Source: Methanobacteriota archaeon (GTDB taxonomy: Archaea; Thermoplasmatota; Poseidoniia; Poseidoniales; Poseidoniaceae). From it: a stretch of DNA of 48,645 bases. The translations under genes were made by a program, and so were the position numbers. Below are positions 27,038-34,212 of the stretch, piece after piece. The notes beneath the pieces are model-generated. The model was not told where the DNA came from. It saw nothing but the letters and a program-made list of their open reading frames with translations, and did no database searches. The stretch spans positions 1 through 48,645 of the forward strand of contig JABJFI010000089.1 in the NCBI GenBank assembly GCA_018662825.1, read 5' to 3'. Position 1 is the stretch's first letter. Each line of letters begins with the position of its first letter.

Positions 27038-29725
27038 TTAGAAGGAAAACAGTGATGTTTGCTTATTTCCGGTGACCAAATCTTTGGCCGTCCATCCAAA
27101 AGCCTCGGTAATTCGCCCTAATGCTGCTGCCAAACGTTCAGCATAAAATTGACCATCATAAGCCGAGATGCCACCATTTTCCTCATTTTCCAACCAAGGT
27201 TCAACACGCATCGGGCGTTGTGAAGCATCGGTTACGATGTACGAGACTTTCATGCCTGATGTGAAACCGAGCCCTAATTCGATTCTTGCTTTGGCGACTC
27301 TAACTTGAGCCATACTGTCGGGATTCGCATAATCTTTGGTGAAATCAATACTGCCATTCGAAGTGACTCGTCCTTTGCAAGATTTGGCAAGGATGAGTGA
27401 TGTTGCATTCACTTGGGAATTCTTGAGTGCTTGTACGCGTTCAAGGGCGTATTTGATCAATTCATCACCTTCATCTGCCAAAGCATGGCTAAACATACGC
27501 TTCATTGTGGTGGTAAGATAGTTGAAAGAATCGGTTCGTTGCGTTTCATAGCCGCGAATCAACATTTCCTCTGCTGGCCAAACAACTTGGCCGACATAAC
27601 GCTTTTTTGCACCATGGCTGAAAAATACAGAAAGACCTTTTTCAAATTCGAGAACTGCAGAATCACGGCTGTAACGTTGCGCTATTTCAAGACCGAAATC
27701 TATCATCGATTGTTTGGCTGCTTCCCATTTTTCAATTTTTTTAACCGCTTCTTGTTCTCCATTTTTAGCGGCAAGAATTTCATCTTCTCTCAGTGAAGAA
27801 GGTGCCTGGGCATCAACAGGTGAGCGTACAAAGATAGAATCAGTATCGGAATACACAACTCCATGGCCTTCCACCTCCAATTGTGCAATGATGGCCTTGA
27901 TGTTATGACGAGCCCAAGCGGTAATTGAAGAACCTAAGTCTCGATGGGTGAAACGGTAAAATCCACTCGCAAATACACCATAGAAGGTGTTCATGAGAAT
28001 CTTTACAGCGTATTGCATTGAATCATGGAACGATTGTTTAGTGCTATCGCCTGCTTTTTTTGCGTCATTGAGAGCGGCTTTGTGTACATCTCGCTGTTCC
28101 ATCAAATTTTCAAGAAGGCGGGGGACAAGGCCTTTTCGAACCGATTGGTGGCGGAATCGTGCACCGGTAGGTGCGGTATGAACCGGTTCGCCATCCTTCG
28201 GCTGGTCAGGTTGTGCGGGGTCTATTCGTGTGGTATAGCAGATGTTTTGACCAATCATTATCGAAGGATACATGCTCTTGAAATCAAGTACTGCTATCCA
28301 TGGATGAAGACCTGCATCTACTTCGTGGACGTAGCCTCCTGTAATTTGTCCTTCTTTGGCTTCAGCAGAACCGGTTAATGGTACTGCTACATTTTCTGTA
28401 TCTGCAAGACGGATGACTAGGGAATCAACCAATTGACTTGTACTTCCAATCGCGGCAGTGTCGAAGGTGACTTTCGCAACTGCGGCAACCGCTTCTTTAC
28501 GGCGAATTACTTGTAATGCATTCAAAATATCAAGGGGTAAAGCTGCATCTCTAATGCAATATTCCATGACTTCTTCAGGTCGATTGGCCCATTCCATGTC
28601 CATTTTCGAAGCATCAACATCCATTTTGTGTTTCTCGGCATCATCTGGAAACAGCAGGTTGCTGATGAAAGAAAGTGTTTCGCGTTGTGGGCGTAAAGCC
28701 ATTCTCGCTTGCCACCAAGCATCGACAACGCTGCGGCCAGCAAGATTCCAAGCACGTGTTGATTGTCGACGCGGGAAAAGACCATGTCGGTTACGTTTAG
28801 ATTCCGATTCACTTTGTTCAACTCGGCCCCAGCCAAACAATTGCGCGCGTTTCCTCCATTCTTTGGACTTCGCTTGAACTTGCATTCGGTCATTTAATCG
28901 TGGTAAATCAAAATTATCAATGTTGTAACCGGTGATGATATCGGGGTCCATACTTCGTACGACCAGCGTCAAATTTTCCATAATACTGGCTTCCTCACCT
29001 TTGAAAGAATATTCTTGGCGTGTCCCTGTACCCATATCTTCAACCCAAGCGGCGGCACACAGAATTGTTTCATGCTCAATACTGGTTTCCAAATCAAAAG
29101 AGAATATTTTGAAAGGCACTTGAAACGGTTGACACTCTTTGAGTTGAGAAACATCGCAGGCAACCGTTACATCGACAGAATAGCGCCCTGAGCCTCCTGC
29201 ACGGATAACTGCATGTGTTCGTTCGAGGTTTTCATTAGACTCATTTCGACGGTCGACCACAGTTCCTTGAACAGAAATGTGCATTCCTAAATCATAATCA
29301 AGGAATAATCGATTAAGAAATGGAATGTCACCTGAATAGATTTGCCATGACTGTTTAGCCAATGTTTTACGCAGATTTGGAACCAAAAAAGGTTGCCGTG
29401 CAGTGACTGACCAGACTGGCCTTTGTCCAAGGTCGGTTAGTTTCATTACCGGTCCGGTAACTTCGACAACATCGTTCATGTTCTCGACGATTTTGATACG
29501 GTCTTGGATGAAATCACTGATATCCATATCTTCGCGCCAAGCACTCAGCGGAGTGATCTCGAATGAAGGTTGGAGCCCTGAGACCAAAAGACAGACCGAT
29601 TCGCCGTTTTTACTACGGCCGAATATCTCCAAGACCGTGTGCTCCGAGGAACCTTTCTCCTTGTTGGCCTCGACCGAATGATAACGGCCACTGATAACGC
29701 CAATGTCTGCTTCGAACGTCATCAT
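27038..29725 (-). CDS. polB: family B DNA polymerase (PolB)
   Basis: 895 residues, slightly longer than typical archaeal PolB (about 780). The 3'-5' exonuclease Exo I is FSFDLETSIEHET (~207-219). Polymerase motif A is DFKSMYPSI (~479), motif B includes KILMNTFYG (~578) and motif C is YSDTDS (~623). Later comes AKKRYVG, the KxRY element. All catalytic aspartates are present and no intein interrupts the motifs. Chromosomal replication and proofreading are the expected role, alongside PolD. GAGGTGA precedes the ATG pair; either ATG (29725 or 29722) may be used. Divergent from the aminotransferase gene. Confidence 0.95.
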   Translation of the reverse strand: MMTFEADIGVISGRYHSVEANKEKGSSEHTVLEIFGRSKNGESVCLLVSGLQPSFEITPLSAWREDMDISDFIQDRIKIVENMNDVVEVTGPVMKLTDLGQRPVWSVTARQPFLVPNLRKTLAKQSWQIYSGDIPFLNRLFLDYDLGMHISVQGTVVDRRNESNENLERTHAVIRAGGSGRYSVDVTVACDVSQLKECQPFQVPFKIFSFDLETSIEHETILCAAAWVEDMGTGTRQEYSFKGEEASIMENLTLVVRSMDPDIITGYNIDNFDLPRLNDRMQVQAKSKEWRKRAQLFGWGRVEQSESESKRNRHGLFPRRQSTRAWNLAGRSVVDAWWQARMALRPQRETLSFISNLLFPDDAEKHKMDVDASKMDMEWANRPEEVMEYCIRDAALPLDILNALQVIRRKEAVAAVAKVTFDTAAIGSTSQLVDSLVIRLADTENVAVPLTGSAEAKEGQITGGYVHEVDAGLHPWIAVLDFKSMYPSIMIGQNICYTTRIDPAQPDQPKDGEPVHTAPTGARFRHQSVRKGLVPRLLENLMEQRDVHKAALNDAKKAGDSTKQSFHDSMQYAVKILMNTFYGVFASGFYRFTHRDLGSSITAWARHNIKAIIAQLEVEGHGVVYSDTDSIFVRSPVDAQAPSSLREDEILAAKNGEQEAVKKIEKWEAAKQSMIDFGLEIAQRYSRDSAVLEFEKGLSVFFSHGAKKRYVGQVVWPAEEMLIRGYETQRTDSFNYLTTTMKRMFSHALADEGDELIKYALERVQALKNSQVNATSLILAKSCKGRVTSNGSIDFTKDYANPDSMAQVRVAKARIELGLGFTSGMKVSYIVTDASQRPMRVEPWLENEENGGISAYDGQFYAERLAAALGRITEAFGWTAKDLVTGNKQTSLFSF

Positions 29726-29894
29726 TTCACCTCAAGAGGAAGGACGATGACCCACTCTAAGGGTCTTGCCTTCGGTTGCATGTGATGAAAACAAATGGCA
29801 ACACTCCAAAAACTCACTTCTCTTCCATGTTTTGTGAGAGGAATGATTGAAAGCCGAATCCCCTTGGATAAAATGCTAAGGCAAGGTGCTCATG

Positions 29895-30914
29895 ATGTCA
29901 AAAGAAATTGATTGGGACGGACTCACCTTTTCGATGACTCCAACAGATACAATGTATCTCACCAAAACAACATCATCCGCCCCATGGATGCCAGGTGATT
30001 TACGACCTTATGGTCCAATGGAAATGTCTCCTGCTGCTGGCGTCCTCAACTATGGTCAAGGCTTGTTTGAAGGAATGAAAGCGTTTCGTACCTCAAAAGA
30101 CCGTGTCGTGTTTTTCCGTCCTGAAGAAAATGCTCGCCGGATGCAACGTGGTGCTGACCGATTGAAGATGCCGCCTGTTCCTGAATCTATTTTTATCGAT
30201 GCTGTTGAACAATGTGTTCAAGCCAATCTCCGATGGGTTCCACCAACTGGAAAAGGCGCTATGTATGTGCGGCCATTACTCATGGGCTCGGGCGCCATAT
30301 TGGGAGTTGCTCCTGCACCGGAATACACATTTTTGGTTTATGTCACACCAGTTGGCCCTTATTTCAAAGGTGGCGTTTCTGCCATTGATCTACTTATTTC
30401 AGAAGAATACCATCGTGCAGCCCCCGGTGGCTCTGGTGGAGTCAAAGCGATTGGAAACTATGCGCCTGGGATGATGCCGAGCAAGAAAGCGAAAGCTGCT
30501 GGTTTTGCTGAAGTCATCTATCTTGACGCTGAAACTCACACCTATGTTGAAGAAGTCGGAGCAGCGAACTTCTTTTGCGTCAAAGATAACGTGCTATACA
30601 CTCCTGAACTCACTGGAACAATTCTTCCTGGAATTACTCGGCAATCAATCATCCAATTGGCGTTTCACAATGGTTACGAAGTCATAGAAACAAAAGTCTC
30701 TGCAGATTTTGCAATGGCCGCTGATGAGGCGTTTTGCTGCGGAACTGCAGCAGTTATTTCTCCAATTGGTTCGATTACTAAGGGTGAGGTAAAAGCAACC
30801 TACGGCAATCAAAAACCCGGCCCAGTTACCGAGAAATTGTACAATCACCTTGTCGGCATTCAAAACGAAACTGAAGAAGATATCTTCGGATGGTTACACG
30901 AAGTTCCTCTATGA
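29895..30914 (+). CDS. ilvE: branched-chain amino acid aminotransferase
   Basis: 339 residues from the ATG at 29895, with AAGGTG six bases before it; a GTG at 29886 and an ATG at 29892 are other options. It is a class IV PLP aminotransferase of the longer (group II) BCAT type. Visible features are GVLNYGQGLFEGMKAFR, RPEENARRMQRGADRL, the PLP lysine in GGVKAIGNYA (~Lys184) and the cofactor-binding GTAAVISPIG. It transfers amino groups between glutamate and the keto acids of Leu, Ile and Val. The stop is one base from the stop of the converging SRP19 gene. Confidence 0.93.
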   Translation: MSKEIDWDGLTFSMTPTDTMYLTKTTSSAPWMPGDLRPYGPMEMSPAAGVLNYGQGLFEGMKAFRTSKDRVVFFRPEENARRMQRGADRLKMPPVPESIFIDAVEQCVQANLRWVPPTGKGAMYVRPLLMGSGAILGVAPAPEYTFLVYVTPVGPYFKGGVSAIDLLISEEYHRAAPGGSGGVKAIGNYAPGMMPSKKAKAAGFAEVIYLDAETHTYVEEVGAANFFCVKDNVLYTPELTGTILPGITRQSIIQLAFHNGYEVIETKVSADFAMAADEAFCCGTAAVISPIGSITKGEVKATYGNQKPGPVTEKLYNHLVGIQNETEEDIFGWLHEVPL

Positions 30915-30915
30915 T

Positions 30916-31377
30916 TCAGCGCTTCTTGAAACTCGAGCGCTTCTTGAAACTTGAACGTTGTTCTGTCGAAGAGTTGCTCGAACGGCTCTTCCTTTGAGAG
31001 CGAGCTCTACGGTCTCCTGTTTGAGGGCCTTTGGCGATTCGTTCAGCAGATGCATCTTTTTGGTCTCGTTGCATTTGGCGCCATTGGGCGCCAATGAGTT
31101 GAAGGAGTTCTTCCTTTGAATTGGCACCAACTGATTGTTTTGAACCCACCCGGGACACCCACATTCGACCTTCTTTGAGGTGAGGGCGTGCTGGATGCGA
31201 GACGCTGTCTTCACGCTTAATTTTCTTCAAACCAAGTTTTCGAGCTGCAAGAAATAAGCCTTCAAGGTCTGGTTTGATGACAGAGGAATCTTTTGGAACT
31301 CTTCGACCACTTCGACGAGAAGTACGGGTATTGAAATATCCGGGCCAAACACAGATTCGGTCAGGATTGTGTTCCAT
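30916..31377 (-). CDS. srp19: signal recognition particle 19 kDa subunit (SRP19)
   Basis: 153 residues, longer than typical archaeal SRP19 (~90-100) because of a basic C-terminal tail. The N-terminal fold has CVWPGYFNTRTSRRSGRRVP, and DLEGLFLAARKLG with the later HPARPHLKEGRMWV are typical landmarks. SRP19 binds 7S RNA and prepares it for SRP54, so it serves membrane targeting of the many secreted proteins. The tail ends in a perfect duplicated RSSFKKR. GGTGA lies before the ATG. It follows S8e by 56 bases. The archaeal order S8e, SRP19 is expected. Confidence 0.92.
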   Translation of the reverse strand: MEHNPDRICVWPGYFNTRTSRRSGRRVPKDSSVIKPDLEGLFLAARKLGLKKIKREDSVSHPARPHLKEGRMWVSRVGSKQSVGANSKEELLQLIGAQWRQMQRDQKDASAERIAKGPQTGDRRARSQRKSRSSNSSTEQRSSFKKRSSFKKR

Positions 31378-31433
31378 TTCAATTCACCATTTGCTCCGAA
31401 GGACGGGAGTGACTTGAACCCTGCGGAACGATT

Positions 31434-31814
31434 TCAGTCAAGAAGAACGCCGTTGATAACACCGTCTTTTCCAGGACGAGAAGTAATTCGAACACGCCCT
31501 TGGTCGGTTTCGATGACTGCGCCTTTGACCAAAATGTTACGTCGAACATAGTTAGGGTCAGATTCGTTTTCGATAACATTGTGGATGGTTCCGATAGTAG
31601 TCGTTCCCTTCTTTGAATTGTTGATTGAGACTCGGTTTTCGGACATAACCCGAACCAAGGTGTTACCACCGGTTCGGCGGTAGATTTTGCGCTTTGGTTC
31701 GCCGACGAGAGCCAATTGCTTCTCGGTTGAGATTTCAGTAGAACGCTTGCTGCGAGCCTGCACTTTGCGTCCGCCACTGGGTTTTCGTCGAGAGATACCA
31801 TGCCATTGAGCCAT
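31434..31814 (-). CDS. rps8e: 30S ribosomal protein S8e (eS8)
   Basis: 126 residues, normal for archaeal S8e. Diagnostic features are WHGISRRKPSGGRK at the start, RTGGNTLVRVMSENRVSI in the middle and the closing DPNYVRRNILVKGAVIETD region. It is found only in archaea and eukaryotes. AGGTGG precedes the ATG. It lies between the hydrolase gene (54 bases upstream) and SRP19 and could be cotranscribed with both. Confidence 0.96.
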   Translation of the reverse strand: MAQWHGISRRKPSGGRKVQARSKRSTEISTEKQLALVGEPKRKIYRRTGGNTLVRVMSENRVSINNSKKGTTTIGTIHNVIENESDPNYVRRNILVKGAVIETDQGRVRITSRPGKDGVINGVLLD

Positions 31815-31868
31815 ATTGATGCCACCTTGCAGAGCAAAGCCACCAACAGGGCATATAAGAAAGCGACC

Positions 31869-32477
31869 CTAACAACAATTTGTTTCAATCGACGAAAGAA
31901 TCTCTCCATCATTTGCTTCTAGTGTTGCGCATAACAGGTCTTTTGGATACAATTGGCCAACTCCTGCAGGAGTTCCTGTAAACAAATAATCACCTGCTGA
32001 AATAGGAGCCCAAGTCAGCAAATCTTCAATTTGTGCAGTAGGTGTGATGGTCATCTCGCTCAATGGAGCGGATTGTACTAATCTTCCATTGACCCAAAGA
32101 TTCAATTTGAGGCCATGAGCCTCATCAATCAAGGAGTCTAGTGAATGGTTCCACTCTGTAAAACCGCCAACATAGGCACTTCCACGGAAACATTTTCCTT
32201 TAGTCCAAGGCAACTGTTCTGAACGTAATTCACCCTGTGTCAAACGGTCAGTAAGGTCAAGCCCTACTGCAATTGCTTCGGGTTGAGCAAATTGGTTTAA
32301 TCGAATTACACACTCAACTTCATGATGTACTTCACCGATGTGGGTCGAGACTGGAATAGGGCCACTGCGGAGCAAGCAATTATTTGGTTTGACAAAAAAT
32401 ACCGGCTTTGCAGGTTGTTCATTACCCAATTCAGCCGCATGTTTGGCAAAGGTTCGGATGGTACACCAGAGGGCCAT
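31869..32477 (-). CDS. fumarylacetoacetase-fold hydrolase
   Basis: 202 residues from the ATG at 32477. A GTG at 32543 would extend it by 22 residues, but family members start near the segment that reads LWCTIRTFAKHAAELGN, so the shorter form is preferred. Landmarks: FFVKPNNCLL, the metal-binding pair in GEVHHEVECVIRL, the later Asp in GLDLTDR and the closing LFTGTPAGVG. Family members are acylpyruvases, oxaloacetate decarboxylases or aromatic-degradation isomerases; the substrate cannot be told from sequence alone. The protein ends in ETNCC. Divergent from the PUA gene; upstream of S8e. Confidence 0.85.
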   Translation of the reverse strand: MALWCTIRTFAKHAAELGNEQPAKPVFFVKPNNCLLRSGPIPVSTHIGEVHHEVECVIRLNQFAQPEAIAVGLDLTDRLTQGELRSEQLPWTKGKCFRGSAYVGGFTEWNHSLDSLIDEAHGLKLNLWVNGRLVQSAPLSEMTITPTAQIEDLLTWAPISAGDYLFTGTPAGVGQLYPKDLLCATLEANDGEILSSIETNCC

Positions 32478-32554
32478 ATCCGGACCAAGTGTTTCTCCTT
32501 CATCAAGCACTGGGTTACGCCAATGGTCAAAAAGTGGGTTCACCTGTGCGCTTC

Positions 32555-33064
32555 ATGAGCCGCGATTGGAGTTTGAAAAAGCGTCGCCCTGTTCGTCGGA
32601 AAAAAATCGCTCCATTATTGAATGCCTTAGAACAAGCACTTGACATCGACCTTGAAGTTGATGGGGCATTTCTTGAAATGGCTGAATACGGCACTTGGAC
32701 AATGGTATTAGTTGATAAAATTGCAAAAGTCATTGAAATTCAAGACGAGGAGGATGAACGTTTTGCCTTTCTTTCCTTGCGCGGTTTTCTTGAACATGGT
32801 GATGCTGCAAAGTGGGTCGAAGTTGACCATGGTGCAATTCCTTTCTTAATGAAAGGTGCAGATTGTATGGTCGCTGGTGTTCATGCTGCTGATGCAAGTA
32901 TTGAGGTTGATGACTTAGTATGGATTCGTGATATGACTCATAAACGTCCACTTGCTATCGGTTGGGCTACCATGAGTGCAGAAGAGATGACTGCCTCGAA
33001 CAAAGGAAAAGGCATCAAAACTATTCACTGGGTCGGTGATGAACTTTGGGAAATGGAACTATGA
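32555..33064 (+). CDS. PUA-domain RNA-binding protein, MCT-1/Tma20-like
   Basis: 169 residues from the ATG at 32555. An N-terminal pre-PUA domain (Arg/Lys-rich start MSRDWSLKKRRPVRRKK) leads into a PUA domain (~85-160) with GADCMVAGVHAADASIEVDD, PLAIGWATMSAEEM and the closing IHWVGDELWEMEL. This combination is that of the archaeal homologues of MCT-1/Tma20, which in eukaryotes aid ribosome recycling and reinitiation. In archaea the role is less clear but likely tied to the ribosome. It is next to the ribosomal and SRP genes, divergent from the hydrolase with 77 bases between the starts. Confidence 0.8.
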   Translation: MSRDWSLKKRRPVRRKKIAPLLNALEQALDIDLEVDGAFLEMAEYGTWTMVLVDKIAKVIEIQDEEDERFAFLSLRGFLEHGDAAKWVEVDHGAIPFLMKGADCMVAGVHAADASIEVDDLVWIRDMTHKRPLAIGWATMSAEEMTASNKGKGIKTIHWVGDELWEMEL

Positions 33065-33088
33065 TTCTGGGATAATTCACCTTACATC

Positions 33089-33096
33089 TAAATACA
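33089..33096 (+). promoter_or_regulatory. TATA-like promoter element for the gene starting at 33116
   Basis: CTAAATAC is centred about 23-24 bases before the ATG, which predicts a leaderless transcript. No ribosome site is seen. Confidence 0.45.
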
Positions 33097-33115
33097 ATTT
33101 GCTAGTGGGAATGGT

Positions 33116-33679
33116 ATGCAGTCTCGTAATTTATTGGTTGTATTGATAATAACTCTACTTTTGATTCCAAATTCTTTGGCCGGTAATACCGTGGCTGGTG
33201 AAGATGTAAATCCAACAGCTAACGATGTCCCATTCTCTATTTTGGAACGAACTTCTCCTTCTGTCGATGGAGCAACTTGGTCACTGAGTATCGTCATGAA
33301 TGATGATGCACATGATAACGGAACCACGTTTGAGATCACAACACAAGTGTGTACCAACGACGGTGTGTGCGATCCTCCAGTGCCGATGGATGCTACTGTT
33401 GATGGCAAAAATCACTCGGTTTCGGTAACTCCACCCTCCGACCATACCTATGTTAATTGGAGAGTCAAAGCAATTTACAGTGACGATAACTACACCAATT
33501 ATCCTAATGGCGACTGGTACAAAACTTGGTCTTCATGCTACTTCCAGCAAGATTCTGGTTGGGGCGGTGCAGACTTTGATGGAGAGGAATGCCAAGTAGG
33601 AGAAAATACTCCTGGCTTTGGTCTTGCAATTGGAGTTACTAGTGTTGCTATGGCAGTCGCATTTACTCGTCGTGATTGA
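33116..33679 (+). CDS. secreted protein with PGF-type C-terminal sorting signal
   Basis: 187 residues. A clean signal peptide (LLVVLIITLLLIPNSLAG) is followed by a ~130-residue beta-rich domain with four cysteines (including CTNDGVCDPP and CYFQ...EEC) that probably form disulfides. The C-terminus is PGFGLAIGVTSVAMAVAFTRRD: a PGF motif (166-168), a hydrophobic helix and a terminal Arg pair, the three-part PGF-CTERM signal processed by archaeosortase A in other euryarchaea. The mature protein would be cut and lipid-linked at the surface. The last 17 bases overlap the converging gene. The function of the ectodomain is unknown. Confidence 0.75.
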   Translation: MQSRNLLVVLIITLLLIPNSLAGNTVAGEDVNPTANDVPFSILERTSPSVDGATWSLSIVMNDDAHDNGTTFEITTQVCTNDGVCDPPVPMDATVDGKNHSVSVTPPSDHTYVNWRVKAIYSDDNYTNYPNGDWYKTWSSCYFQQDSGWGGADFDGEECQVGENTPGFGLAIGVTSVAMAVAFTRRD

Positions 33680-34085
33680 GATACTCAACCAGTCGCTCGA
33701 TAAAGCGACGTTGTTCAAGACCCCATTCAACCATAGTCACTTTACATGATGTGCGTTGTTTGGTTAAAGTACCTTGGGCAAAACCTGCTTGTTGAACATC
33801 ACTGCCAACCAAGGGTAGGGTTTTGCCTTTGAAGGAAATAAGGCAACCATTATCTTCTATCGACGCTTTGCCAAAAGCAAATTTTAGGGTTGTTTCTTTT
33901 TTGTTGAGGGTGAACGAAACTCCCCCTGCTTTGAGAAAGCGTCGGAGTGCTGCGAAAATTGCAGAGCCATCACCGTCCGAAGAAGAACCCCCATAAGCAG
34001 AAAGAAAATCCAATTCGGTGGAATTTTGCTCCATTAAATGGTCGAGGTCGCGGCTCTTAGGGGGCATGTCTTTCATTCTGCTCAT
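33663..34085 (-). CDS. conserved-looking hypothetical cytosolic protein
   Basis: 140 residues, no signal or membrane segment. The N-terminal ~45 residues are polar with a Gly/Ser stretch (YGGSSSDGDGS). A compact alpha/beta domain follows, with FAALRRFLKAGGVSFTLNKKETTLKF, a SCK-V-type strand and the helix LEQRRFIERLVEYLNHD. I do not recognise the family. It runs toward the secreted-protein gene and overlaps its end by 17 bases. An ATG nine bases in (34076) is another possible start. Codon use is like its neighbours and the frame is intact, so a real gene is likely. Confidence 0.6.
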   Translation of the reverse strand: MSRMKDMPPKSRDLDHLMEQNSTELDFLSAYGGSSSDGDGSAIFAALRRFLKAGGVSFTLNKKETTLKFAFGKASIEDNGCLISFKGKTLPLVGSDVQQAGFAQGTLTKQRTSCKVTMVEWGLEQRRFIERLVEYLNHDE

Positions 34086-34212
34086 GCGGTGTAATGTGTG
34101 CTTATTGAAGGAGATTCCGCATCTTCGCCAATTATTTGAATTGTGAAATGAATTTGTTCATCATGCGGAATGCTTTTGAATGAACTTAATAGTCGGTAGC
34201 ATAGGTGAAACA

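Noticed and set aside
27038-29725. Possible intein in PolB because the protein is longer than usual
   Set aside because: Motifs A, B and C are uninterrupted and at normal spacing; the extra length is spread out.
31379-31912. 177-residue frame overlapping S8e on the same strand
   Set aside because: S8e is an unmistakable ribosomal protein in the other frame with a good ribosome site.
32478-32543. GTG start giving a hydrolase 22 residues longer
   Set aside because: Family members begin near the internal ATG, and the longer form would leave only 11 bases for two divergent promoters.
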